From assembly GCA_945862165.1 (NCBI GenBank), contig CAMAXI010000016.1, forward strand, positions 1 through 47,728: a stretch of DNA of 47,728 nucleotides. The letters run 5' to 3'. Under the pieces are notes generated by a model. The model did not search any database. It saw nothing but the letters and a program-made list of their open reading frames with translations, and was not told the origin of the DNA. Below, piece by piece: positions 1 to 8,132 of this stretch (positions are counted from its first letter, which is position 1; each line of letters starts with the position of its first letter). Source of the stretch: Chryseobacterium gleum (lineage in GTDB: Bacteria; Bacteroidota; Bacteroidia; Flavobacteriales_D; Crocinitomicaceae). Both the position numbers and the translations under genes were made by a program.

Positions 1-890
1 TATTTTTCTTTGTGAAAAGGGTAGAGGGAATATATATCGGAGAAATAATCAATAAAATCAGCGGTATTATCTATTTGATTTTTAAATTTAGATAATGCAT
101 TTGGGTAAACATAATTTTGAATTAAAATAGAATCGGCATCTTTCGGATGCGCGTAAAAAGAGTAATCTGTATAATTAGCTACACTAAAAGAAATTAAGTA
201 ATAATCAATCGGTTGCAGATGTTTCCAGTAAAAATATTTTTGATTATTTGGTAATGAAGTGATGTTTTGAAGTAAACCATTAGACCCAGCCATGCAACTA
301 TCAGGTACGGTTATTTTAACAGATACACTATCAATTTTATCGGTTAAGGATTGCTTACAAGGAAACCATTCATACGCGGAAAAAGGTTCGCTCAAGGTCC
401 AACTGACATTCTTTTTCCAAGAAGGAGATTGTTTTTGTGAATAACCTGCACCGCCTAATGGATTGGTCGATTGGTCAGGCGCTTTCCCTGAATAGCTTGT
501 TGAAATTGTGAATTTCTCTCCTTTTTTCACATTTACCTTACAATGAATACCTGTTTCCCTCCAACTATATTGAGCGGTATTTTGATTTACTAAAAGTGTA
601 TTTATTGTATAAGATGGAAATAATTCAAAAATTACCGTATCTATATTTTCGTTCGCAATAGCAGTCATTTTTACGGTGCCTGCTAAATTTGTATTCATGT
701 TATTTGCAGTCAAATCAAGGTCATAATGAATGACATCGTATTTTTCCATTTCTTGGATAAAATTTAGAGGAAGGGTATTTGATTTTACCTTATGCTTATA
801 CGTTTTGGATTTATTGCAGGTATACCCATTCGTTTGCGCATGCAATTGAATAAATGAAAGGGTAAAAAGAATTATAAGTGTTTTTTTCAT
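1..890 (-). CDS. M1 family metallopeptidase, N-terminal part (runs off the window)
   Basis: The frame opens at the ATG at 890-888 and stays open to the window edge, so about 296 residues of the N-terminal part are present. A signal peptide (MKKTLIILFTLSFIQLHAQ) predicts export. The next ~200 residues look like the beta-sandwich domain of M1 aminopeptidases (YDVIHYDLDLTANN, then WTLSEPFSAYEWFPCKQS). The visible end, SLYPFHKEK, matches the YPFxxEK segment just before the catalytic domain. The GxMEN and HEXXH motifs would lie outside the window. In the family these are zinc aminopeptidases, periplasmic or surface-exposed in this phylum. The ATG overlaps the last stop of the upstream KilA-N frame (ATGA). 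That frame now ends about 235 bases earlier, so any translational coupling has been lost. Confidence 0.8.
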   Translation of the reverse strand, partial: MKKTLIILFTLSFIQLHAQTNGYTCNKSKTYKHKVKSNTLPLNFIQEMEKYDVIHYDLDLTANNMNTNLAGTVKMTAIANENIDTVIFELFPSYTINTLLVNQNTAQYSWRETGIHCKVNVKKGEKFTISTSYSGKAPDQSTNPLGGAGYSQKQSPSWKKNVSWTLSEPFSAYEWFPCKQSLTDKIDSVSVKITVPDSCMAGSNGLLQNITSLPNNQKYFYWKHLQPIDYYLISFSVANYTDYSFYAHPKDADSILIQNYVYPNALSKFKNQIDNTADFIDYFSDIYSLYPFHKEK

Positions 891-1741
891 TTGTTTATAT
901 TTTTTAAATCCTTTGCTTGATTACTATTTTGAAGTAGATTATTTTCAACTAAAGATTTCATTTGCTGGATTGCTATTTTGTTTAATTGTACTAATCTTTC
1001 ATTTTGGGGTATTGCTTCCGAAATGAAAAGTGCGTTTATACTTTCTAAATTTGAAAGTACGACTAATTGTTGAATTGAAGCAATATCTCGTATATTTCCC
1101 TTTTCTAAAGGGTGGTTATTTCTCTACTCTTTTGCTGTTAACCCAAAAATCGCCATATTAAGAACATCTGCTTCAGAAGCATAGATTATGGAGGTTTGTA
1201 TTTTATTTAATTCTAGTGGTAAAAGGTTTTCTTTTATTGCGTCTGTATGTATTTTATAATTTACTTTGGTTAACATTCGTTGAAAGTTCCATTCTATGTT
1301 CAAACGATTACTTTCTTCTTCTTTTAATCGTTGAAATTCGTGTATCAAATAAAATTTAAATTCAGGACTAATCCACGAAGCAAATTCAAAAGCGATATCT
1401 TTATGAGCAAATGTCCCACCGTATCTTCCAGACTTAGATATTATACCGATTGCATTTGTAGATTCAACCCATTTTTGAGGTGTGAGCGTAAAACTATTAG
1501 AACCAGATTCATTTTTAAAGGCATCGAATTCGATGCCTTTAAAACTAGGATTATTAAATTTTTCCCATAATCCACAAAACTCAATTGCACTTCTAGTTCG
1601 CATCCAGTTTTGTATAATATAATTTGTTCGTTCTTCATCTCGGAAACGAGCCATGTCAGTAAGAGAAATATATTCATTGGTATTGTTTTTATAAAACGAT
1701 ATCTCTTTTCCTGTAATTTTTAGTATCTTTTGTTTAGCCAT
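887..1741 (-). pseudogene. KilA-N domain gene interrupted by an in-frame amber codon
   Basis: The intact part, 1741 down to 1127, encodes 205 residues with a KilA-N DNA-binding domain (about residues 20-125, including YISLTDMAR and GGTFAHKDIAFEFASWISPEF). Translation stops at TAG at 1126-1124, after LTAKE. The same frame continues without another stop to TGA at 889-887 and encodes RNNHPLEKGNIRDIASIQQ and a helical tail. Full length is 285 codons. KilA-N proteins of this type normally have W-R at that point, so one TGG-to-TAG change explains the break. The family is linked to phages and mobile elements, and the biochemical role of these solo genes is unclear. A truncated 205-residue product retaining the KilA-N domain could still be made. 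Sequencing error or stop readthrough are alternatives. Confidence 0.75.
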
Positions 1742-1779
1742 TTTGTAATGTATTGATTGATTTTGCTAATTAAATATAC

Positions 1780-1812
1780 AAAAAAAGGCTCACTCTATGA
1801 GCAAGCCTTTCA
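1780..1812 (-). terminator. Rho-independent terminator of the FKBP operon
   Basis: A 12-bp stem (AAAGGCTCACTC at 1784-1795 and GAGCAAGCCTTT at 1799-1810, two G-U pairs) has a 3-base loop. On the minus strand it is followed by a run of T. It lies 19 bases past the stop codon of the FKBP lipoprotein gene. Confidence 0.85.
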
Positions 1813-1828
1813 GGAAAAGTATTTTATT

Positions 1829-2761
1829 TTATTTTGTCAATGTTCCAGCTAGACCATGATTGATAAGTTCGATATAGAATACCAAAGATTGGTACGGTTG
1901 AATATCGTATTTTTTTGTTTGAGGATTAAACATTCCTTGTTCACCATATGCTAGGTGGTAAGGAACGTATAATTTGTAAGTACCACCTTTTTTCATCGTC
2001 GGAATTCCTTCTTGCCATCCTTGGATTACATTTGCTAATCCAAACGGAGTAAGAGGTTGTTTGTAAATCTCCACCATGTCAAAAGAACTTTGAAGTGTAT
2101 CTCCAAGTGCATTCATTAAAATATAGTGTGCTAATACATCTCCACCTTTTGTTGGGTTAGTTCCTGTTCCTTCTTTAATTGTTTGAACCACAATTCCAGA
2201 TGGTAAAATTTTCACCCCAGGTAATTTTTTTGCATCAGACAATAATTTTTCACCATTTAACTTATAGATATCAAACATGAAATTTTGAATCATCATACTT
2301 TGTTCATCTCGTTTAATGATGGTGTCTGATTTATGCAAACCATCTGTAAAACCTTTAATTACCAATTTTAGGTCGATTTTGTCTAAGGCTTTGTTTTTTG
2401 TCCAACTAGAATTAAAGATAACACCGGATAGTTTACCAATACATTCAGAACCAGTTAACGCATGTTTTGCATCAAAAGCACGACCAGAATTACCAAATAA
2501 TTTTTTGATGGTAGATTCACAACTTTTATCAAATGCTTCCTTGTTTTTAAGTCCTTGTTCAAAACCTACAACCATTTTTTCAAGGTCATATTTTGCAAAG
2601 TTTGGATCTCCAGATTCGGTAATAGCACGTGCGTGATCAGCACCAAGCGCATAAGAAATACGATCCTTAAAGGAAGTTAATTTAACTGCTTCTTTATCTT
2701 CTGAGGAAGAGCAAGCAAACAATAATAATCCAAGTGTTGTTAATAGAAAATATCTTTTCAT
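1829..2761 (-). CDS. FKBP-type peptidyl-prolyl isomerase lipoprotein
   Basis: This 310-residue protein has a lipoprotein signal (MKRYFLLTTLGLLLFAC, lipid-modified Cys17) and so probably sits in the envelope facing the periplasm. Residues ~25-180 resemble the helical FKBP N-terminal dimerisation domain. Residues ~195-305 are the FKBP catalytic fold (VIQGWQEGIPTMKKGGTYKLYVPYHLAYGE, then SLVFYIELI), with an insertion NPQTKKYDI before the last strand. The family catalyses cis-trans isomerisation of prolyl bonds and helps fold exported proteins. The ATG follows the upstream FKBP stop directly with no gap, so the two genes form one operon. A strong terminator follows. The N-terminal domain aligns less well by eye than the catalytic domain. 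Confidence 0.9.
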   Translation of the reverse strand: MKRYFLLTTLGLLLFACSSSEDKEAVKLTSFKDRISYALGADHARAITESGDPNFAKYDLEKMVVGFEQGLKNKEAFDKSCESTIKKLFGNSGRAFDAKHALTGSECIGKLSGVIFNSSWTKNKALDKIDLKLVIKGFTDGLHKSDTIIKRDEQSMMIQNFMFDIYKLNGEKLLSDAKKLPGVKILPSGIVVQTIKEGTGTNPTKGGDVLAHYILMNALGDTLQSSFDMVEIYKQPLTPFGLANVIQGWQEGIPTMKKGGTYKLYVPYHLAYGEQGMFNPQTKKYDIQPYQSLVFYIELINHGLAGTLTK

Positions 2762-3361
2762 CTATTTAACGGTAATTAATTCTACGTCAAAAATTAACGC
2801 CATTAATGGTTCAATTGGTCCACCTGGGTGTGGGTGCGCACCGTATGCTAGGTCTTGTGGGATATACAAACGGTATTTAGAACCTTCTTTCATTAATTGT
2901 AATGCTTCGGTCCAGCCTTTAATTACTTGATTAACACCAAAAGTTGCTGGAGTTCCTCTTTCAATTGAGCTATCAAATACATTTCCATTTATAAGTGTAC
3001 CATGGTAATGCACTTCTACAACGTCAGTAGCGCTTGGAGTTTTTCCAGTACCTTCTACTACAACTTCGAATTGTAAGCCAGAAGCTGTCGTTGTGATTCC
3101 TGTTTTTGACCCGTTTTCAGTTAAAAAAGCTTCTCCTTCTTCTTTGTTTTTCGCGAATTGTTTTTCACTTAATTCTTTCAAATAATTTTGAATAATATCT
3201 TGTGCTTCGTTTGGTGTAAACTTTGGTGTTTTATTTTCGAACACATCTTTGATTGCGTTAGATAAAACGGTTGGATCTAATTGATCTAAATTTTGTTCTT
3301 TTAAGCTAGATGCTACACTTAATCCGATAGCATAACTCACATTATTTAATTCTTCAGTCAT
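2762..3361 (-). CDS. FKBP-type peptidyl-prolyl isomerase
   Basis: This 199-residue protein has an FKBP N-terminal domain (about residues 1-75, with NVSYAIGLSVASSLKEQ) and a C-terminal FKBP catalytic domain (about 90-198: VHYHGTLINGNVFDSS, VIKGWTEALQLMKEGSKYRLYIP, DLAYGAH). No signal peptide is visible, so it is probably cytoplasmic, unlike its lipoprotein neighbour. A PHPGG segment occupies the usual active-site loop. It is first in a two-gene operon. The ATG at 3361 lies about 21 bases from a good TAnnTTTG -7 box, which supports this start. Confidence 0.92.
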   Translation of the reverse strand: MTEELNNVSYAIGLSVASSLKEQNLDQLDPTVLSNAIKDVFENKTPKFTPNEAQDIIQNYLKELSEKQFAKNKEEGEAFLTENGSKTGITTTASGLQFEVVVEGTGKTPSATDVVEVHYHGTLINGNVFDSSIERGTPATFGVNQVIKGWTEALQLMKEGSKYRLYIPQDLAYGAHPHPGGPIEPLMALIFDVELITVK

Positions 3362-3381
3362 AGTTGGTTAATTTTTGATTG

Positions 3382-3389
3382 CAAATTTA
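3382..3389 (-). promoter_or_regulatory. Bacteroidota -7 promoter box of the FKBP operon
   Basis: On the minus strand TAAATTTG matches the Bacteroidota -7 consensus TAnnTTTG. It lies about 20 bases upstream of the FKBP start codon, giving a short leader. No clear -33 TTG was confirmed. Confidence 0.55.
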
Positions 3390-3581
3390 CATATAAGTTT
3401 TGAAGTAGTATCTGAAGTGCTTTAAGTATTGCGCCTTCAAGGTGTTTCTATCTTTTTGTAAATCAGTAATTTATTTACGTTTATCTCAAAAAAATAATTT
3501 TTTTATTAACATTTTGTAACTATTTATTAACACCTGCCGTAATAGATAACAAAACCGAGCAATAATTTAAAAATATATAGT

Positions 3582-3758
3582 ATGATTAATAATGCAATAA
3601 CCATCGCAGAGCATAAATTAAAAATGCATTTTGAAAAAGGGGAGAACACTTCGTTAAGTATAATTGAAGTGGCAGAATTAATGGATTTAATCACCTTTGG
3701 ACATACAGCTACTAAACCATTGAATCAATCGATTTTCTTCAGTTTTTCTCAAAATTAA
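3582..3758 (+). CDS. Small hypothetical protein, 58 residues
   Basis: A 58-codon frame starts at ATG 3582 (MINNAITIAEHKLKMHFEKG) and stops at TAA 3756-3758. It has mixed polarity, an acidic middle (IIEVAELMDL), no signal peptide and no recognised motif. It fills the only gap between the FKBP operon and mnmA and is followed by a hairpin terminator readable from this side. Both facts favour a real short gene. A non-coding transcript is the main alternative. Confidence 0.4.
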   Translation: MINNAITIAEHKLKMHFEKGENTSLSIIEVAELMDLITFGHTATKPLNQSIFFSFSQN

Positions 3759-3795
3759 TTGCGAGAAAAGAAAATTAAGTTTCAATTAATACAAC

Positions 3796-3827
3796 GAAAA
3801 GGTATACTCAAAAGGTATGCCTTTTTT
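3796..3827. terminator. Bidirectional hairpin terminator
   Basis: The stem pairs AAAGGTATAC with GTATGCCTTT (one G-U pair) around a 7-base loop. A T run follows on the plus strand and A residues precede the stem. It sits between the converging 58-codon frame and mnmA and can serve both. Confidence 0.75.
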
Positions 3828-5004
3828 ACTGCATAATAACGCCGGAAGCTACCAATTCATCTTCTAGATAGAATGCAGCAAATTGTCCTGGTGTAATACC
3901 TTTGATTAAAGTGCTGAAAAGGACATAATACCCATTTTCTTTTTTGACTAAAGTGCCTTTTTGCAATGCTTGACGGTAACGTATTTTAAGTAATACTTCA
4001 CGTGGTATATTAAGTTCTAGCGCGAAGTTTTGGGTTACATAATGAAAGTCTTCTGGTTGGATAAATAGTGCTTTTCGGTTTAGAGCTAAATGATTTTCTG
4101 TTTGTCCACTATAAACGAGGTTATTCACCACATCTAATTGAACAACAAAAGAAGGTTCAGGTCTACCACCAATTTGTAATCCTTTGCGTTGACCAATGGT
4201 ATAGAAATGTGCACCTTGATGTTCGGCGACCACAATGCCATCTGTTTCTTTAAAATCAAAGGGTATTACTAATTTTTCTAGATTCTCAATAGTTGCTTCA
4301 ATTGCGTGGTATGCTACTAAAGCAGGTAAATTGTTTGGAATCTCGATGACTTTTCCTTTTTTAGCAACTAGTTTTTGTTGGAGAAATGTAGGTAAACTAA
4401 TTTTACCTACGAAGCACAATCCTTGCGAATCTTTTTTATCAGCAGTTATCAGTCCTTGCTCTGTAGCAATTTCGCGCACTTTTGACTTTTCTAGTTCTCC
4501 AATCGGAAATAAGGCTTTTACTAATTGATTTTGATTTAATTGACACAAAAAATAAGACTGATCTTTGTTGTTATCTTTTCCTGTTAATAATCCAACGGTA
4601 CCATCTTCTTTTTCAATTTTTCGGCAATAATGTCCTGTTGCAACGAAATCTGCGCCTAATTTTTGCGCTGCTTTTAGAAAAACATCAAATTTTATTTCGC
4701 GATTACAAAGTACATCTGGATTTGGTGTCCGACCAGCTTGATATTCTGCAAACATATAGTCTACAATTTTGTCTTTGTATTCAGCACTTAAGTCAATAAT
4801 TTGAAAAGGGATATTTAATTGATTTGCAATTAACAATGCATCGTTAGCATCATCTATCCAAGGACATTCGTCGGAAAGCGTAACACTTTCATCGTGCCAA
4901 TTACGCATAAACATTCCAATCACTTCATATCCTTGTTCTTTTAAGAGGTAAGCACTCACACTTGAATCTACACCTCCTGATAATCCTACAACAACACGTT
5001 TCAT
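3826..5004 (-). CDS. mnmA: tRNA-specific 2-thiouridylase MnmA
   Basis: This 392-residue cytoplasmic enzyme installs the 2-thio group on U34 of Lys, Glu and Gln tRNAs, using ATP and a relayed sulfur. The N-terminal PP-loop SGGVDSSV (residues 9-16) binds ATP. The catalytic nucleophile is Cys100 in NPDVLCNREIKF. The second, persulfide-carrying cysteine is in DSQGLCFVGK (about residue 197). The FYTIGQRKGLQIGG segment and the C-terminal beta-barrel are also typical. Length and start fit the family. It is transcribed alone, divergent from the secreted protein gene at 5089. Confidence 0.97.
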   Translation of the reverse strand: MKRVVVGLSGGVDSSVSAYLLKEQGYEVIGMFMRNWHDESVTLSDECPWIDDANDALLIANQLNIPFQIIDLSAEYKDKIVDYMFAEYQAGRTPNPDVLCNREIKFDVFLKAAQKLGADFVATGHYCRKIEKEDGTVGLLTGKDNNKDQSYFLCQLNQNQLVKALFPIGELEKSKVREIATEQGLITADKKDSQGLCFVGKISLPTFLQQKLVAKKGKVIEIPNNLPALVAYHAIEATIENLEKLVIPFDFKETDGIVVAEHQGAHFYTIGQRKGLQIGGRPEPSFVVQLDVVNNLVYSGQTENHLALNRKALFIQPEDFHYVTQNFALELNIPREVLLKIRYRQALQKGTLVKKENGYYVLFSTLIKGITPGQFAAFYLEDELVASGVIMQ

Positions 5005-5088
5005 TTTTTCAATTTGAACATAAATGTACTAATATTCATTAACTTCTTTTATGATTCCACTTGAAATAATATTACTTAAATTCGTTCC

Positions 5089-5799
5089 ATGAAATATTAT
5101 ATTATTGTATTTTTTTCGTGTTTTTTATCGTTAGGTTTTGGACAACAAACGTGCACGAAAGTGTATGTAAAAGGTAGTGTAAAAGATACGTTGCAATACC
5201 AACCATTTTACAATTTAATGGTTGTTAATAAGACTTCAGGTCGCGGCGTATTTGGACAACCAGATGGAACATTTCAGGTATATGCCATTCAATATGATAC
5301 AATTGCTATTTCGGTAAAAACCTATGGTGTTTATACATTTCGTGTAGAAGGGGATTCTAATTGTCAGATGAGACTAGATAAGGTTTTGATTGGTAGAGAG
5401 AAAACATTGCAAACTGTTGTGATAAAACAATTGAAATCTGTGCAGCAAATAAAAGAAGAACGCGCAAATTTAGCATTGAAAGAAACGCATACTGTGACAG
5501 GTGTTAATATTCTTCAAAGTCCGATAACAGCATTGTATGAACGTTTTTCAAAGAAAGCCCAACAGCGTGAAAAAATTGCAGGTTTAATCTACGTAGATCA
5601 ACAAAGAAAGGTGTTAAAAGAATTGTTACGTGTGTATGTTGCTTATGAAGTGATTGATTTAAAAGACGAAGATTTTGATGCTTTTATTAACTTCTTGAAT
5701 ATAAGTGATGATTTTTTAAAGACATCTTCAGATTTAGAGTTGATAGATTTTATTCGAGGTAAGTTTGAACATTTCCCAAGAAAAGCTATGGAGAAATAA
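5089..5799 (+). CDS. Secreted protein with carboxypeptidase-regulatory-like domain
   Basis: This 236-residue protein has a signal peptide (MKYYIIVFFSCFLSLGFGQQ). Residues ~28-95 resemble the beta-sandwich seen in CarboxypepD_reg-like proteins of this phylum (VYVKGSVKDTLQYQPFYNLMVVNK, followed by TYGVYTFRVEG). The rest is helical and charged (VIKQLKSVQQIKEERANLAL, ALYERFSKKAQQREK) and ends without a sorting domain. It is probably periplasmic or outer-membrane associated. Its function is unknown. It is divergent from mnmA and ends one base from the convergent glycosyltransferase gene, with no terminator visible between them. Confidence 0.75.
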   Translation: MKYYIIVFFSCFLSLGFGQQTCTKVYVKGSVKDTLQYQPFYNLMVVNKTSGRGVFGQPDGTFQVYAIQYDTIAISVKTYGVYTFRVEGDSNCQMRLDKVLIGREKTLQTVVIKQLKSVQQIKEERANLALKETHTVTGVNILQSPITALYERFSKKAQQREKIAGLIYVDQQRKVLKELLRVYVAYEVIDLKDEDFDAFINFLNISDDFLKTSSDLELIDFIRGKFEHFPRKAMEK

Positions 5800-5800
5800 A

Positions 5801-6967
5801 CTAATTAGGAATTAAATCACGGAGTAAATCATTACATTTTTCCCAAGAGAAATTTGTACGAACATAGTTTTTTCCTTGGTCTGCAATTCGATCGTACAGT
5901 ATTTTATCTTCTTGTAAATTCGTTATTTGGGAAGCAAATTCTGCTGGAGAATTTGCAATTAATATTTCTTCGTTCGGAGTAGCTTGTAAAGCTTTATTCG
6001 CTAAAGTAGTTGTAATACAAGGAATTCCCATAGCCATCGCCTCTAACAATTTATTTTGCAATCCAGTTCCGATAAACATTGGTGCGATAAAAATTTTACT
6101 TTTCGCATAACACTCTCCCATGTCTTCCACCCATCCGCTTACTCGGAAAGTTTCTGAAGCTATTTTTTTTAAGGAAATTGGAGGATTTACTCCTGCAATT
6201 AAACAGGTAGTAGTATCTGATAAATAGGGTAAAACTTTTTGATATATAAATAAAGCAGCTTCCACATTTGGAGGGTAACCCATATTACCGGTAAAGAGTA
6301 AATCGATGTTTTTAATAGGTTTGTATTTCTCTGGAGTAAAATGCGCTACGCCGTTCGGAATTATGAAAATTTCCTTTTGTCTTGGATGAGCGATGAAAGA
6401 TCTATCTTGTTCTGAAATAATTGTATGATGTTCGAAGTATTCGAAAATTTGACGTTCATAATTTAATAGTCGTTGAAATTCTTGTTTAAAAACCCAGCGT
6501 ACAATCCCTTTTTTAGAACTCATTCTTCGTTCTATTCCTTTGGAAAAGGCGTCCATGTAATCCAAGGTTTTTGAACAAGCGTGGTAGTTTTTTACATATT
6601 CACTTGTGCGAATGAGTTGACTGTAAATGAAGTCTGGCTGAATTTCTGATAGTAATGTTTTAATTTTTCGATGAATGGAAAATTGATAGAAATAAGCTAC
6701 TTGAAATGGTTTGGTACTAAAAATGGTTAAAAATAAATTCCAACCAATTTTCCAAGGTGACAATTTAAAGACAAATACTTCTTTACAAAATTCTTTTAAT
6801 ACATTAATTTGGGTGGAATTAACTGCAGTGTCTGTTGTGCAAATAAGATACACCTCGAAACTTATCGCAAGTTGCTTTATTTGGTGAAAGGCACGTAATT
6901 TATCTCCTTTGTCTAATGGATAAGGAAAGCGCGATAAACAAACAACTAATTTTTTCTTATGCGCCAT
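5801..6967 (-). CDS. Glycosyltransferase, GT4-like (GT-B fold)
   Basis: This 388-residue protein begins KLVVCLSRFPYPLDKGDKLRAFHQ, the opening seen in glycosyltransferases of the TIGR03087 kind. The C-terminal half has the donor-binding features LLFTGNMGYPPNVEAALF and GTGLQNKLLEAMAMGIPCI, including the acidic E of the E-x7-E-like motif. It probably transfers a sugar from an NDP-sugar during polysaccharide, LPS or glycoconjugate synthesis on the cytoplasmic face. The donor and acceptor cannot be told. Its start overlaps the preceding glycosyltransferase gene by 11 bases. It is the last gene of the four-gene envelope operon. Confidence 0.88.
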   Translation of the reverse strand: MAHKKKLVVCLSRFPYPLDKGDKLRAFHQIKQLAISFEVYLICTTDTAVNSTQINVLKEFCKEVFVFKLSPWKIGWNLFLTIFSTKPFQVAYFYQFSIHRKIKTLLSEIQPDFIYSQLIRTSEYVKNYHACSKTLDYMDAFSKGIERRMSSKKGIVRWVFKQEFQRLLNYERQIFEYFEHHTIISEQDRSFIAHPRQKEIFIIPNGVAHFTPEKYKPIKNIDLLFTGNMGYPPNVEAALFIYQKVLPYLSDTTTCLIAGVNPPISLKKIASETFRVSGWVEDMGECYAKSKIFIAPMFIGTGLQNKLLEAMAMGIPCITTTLANKALQATPNEEILIANSPAEFASQITNLQEDKILYDRIADQGKNYVRTNFSWEKCNDLLRDLIPN

Positions 6968-8132
6968 GTAAACTTTTTTTCAAGGAAAGCGCAATTGGTT
7001 CCATGGTGAATTTTTGCTGAATGGTATCTATCGCTTTTTGTTGTAATTTTTTCTGTGAATCAACATTGTCTATTAATTGGCAAATTTGCTGGATAAATTC
7101 ATTTTTTGTATCCGCTATTAACGCGGACTCCGAATCAATGCCTTGCATAGCGATAGTGGATGCAATGACAGGTAAACCAAATGATAAAGCTTCTACAATT
7201 TTAACACGAACGCCAGAACCCGAAAAAATAGGAGCAACAAGGATTCCGTGATTTAATAAGAAATCAGAAGAAGATGCGACTTTTCCATCAATAATAATAT
7301 GTTTAGATGCATAGGAATTAAATATTTTTGGCGTATAAGTTCCTGCAAGGTGAAGTTCGATACTTGGATTACGCACGATTAATTCAGGTAAAATTTCATG
7401 TATTAAAAACAATGCTGCATCTAGGTTAGGTTTCCAGTTGTATGCACCTAAAAAAAAAATTTTATTTGCTTTAATTTCAGGGATAACCGTTAAATTTTGT
7501 TCGATACCAAAAGGAATAACCGTAATAGGCACTTGGATTCCGTCAGTTTGGAACTGCATTTTGTCATTTTCGGTTATCGCGAAAACTTGGTCTACTTTTG
7601 CGATTGCATCGATTTCAAATGTTTTAAGTTTTGAAGTTAAATAGCGATACATATTCCGCTTTAAGATTGATGAAGAAAAACGGGTGTAATCTTCCCAGAT
7701 TTTATACTCTACATTTGGAGCTCTTAAGATGATTTTTCCTTTAAATATATTTTTGAGTTCGTCGATATAAACTAAAAGATAGGAACTTTCAAGGATTAAA
7801 TAGTCATACGAATTATGTTGAATTTCTTGTTTAATTACAGTTAGAAATGCCTGATTGTAAAAACGACTTGCATTATATGAACTATTAGTAATAACAGCTT
7901 TTAAAAAAGATAGTAGATTGGTTTTAGTATTTAATAAATAACCAACAGGATTAATTTTAGTTGCGATTTCCTTTGGGAATTGATTTAAATCAAAAGGATG
8001 TTTGTGAGTAGCTACAGAGATATTTTTAACAGAGGCGAAACAGAGTAAGGAACGTAAAAACGAATTCATTGCAAAACATCCGCCATCTACAATTGGGTAA
8101 ATAGGTTTATTTGTAATGTAAAGAATCTTCAT
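6957..8132 (-). CDS. Glycosyltransferase family 4 protein
   Basis: This 391-residue GT-B glycosyltransferase has an N-terminal Rossmann start (MKILYITNKPIYPIVDGG) with a glycine-rich acceptor loop. The donor domain has NKIFFLGAYNWKPNLDAALFL and GSGVRVKIVEALSFGLPVIAS. It resembles the following glycosyltransferase in layout, so the pair may have arisen by duplication and act in sequence on one glycan. Its start overlaps the permease gene by 4 bases (ATGA), indicating translational coupling. The sugar specificity is unknown. Confidence 0.88.
   Translation of the reverse strand: MKILYITNKPIYPIVDGGCFAMNSFLRSLLCFASVKNISVATHKHPFDLNQFPKEIATKINPVGYLLNTKTNLLSFLKAVITNSSYNASRFYNQAFLTVIKQEIQHNSYDYLILESSYLLVYIDELKNIFKGKIILRAPNVEYKIWEDYTRFSSSILKRNMYRYLTSKLKTFEIDAIAKVDQVFAITENDKMQFQTDGIQVPITVIPFGIEQNLTVIPEIKANKIFFLGAYNWKPNLDAALFLIHEILPELIVRNPSIELHLAGTYTPKIFNSYASKHIIIDGKVASSSDFLLNHGILVAPIFSGSGVRVKIVEALSFGLPVIASTIAMQGIDSESALIADTKNEFIQQICQLIDNVDSQKKLQQKAIDTIQQKFTMEPIALSLKKSLHGA

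Noticed and set aside
1331-1570. Open frames antisense to the KilA-N, FKBP, mnmA and glycosyltransferase genes
   Set aside because: They lie fully inside well-supported genes, and have no plausible domains or upstream signals.
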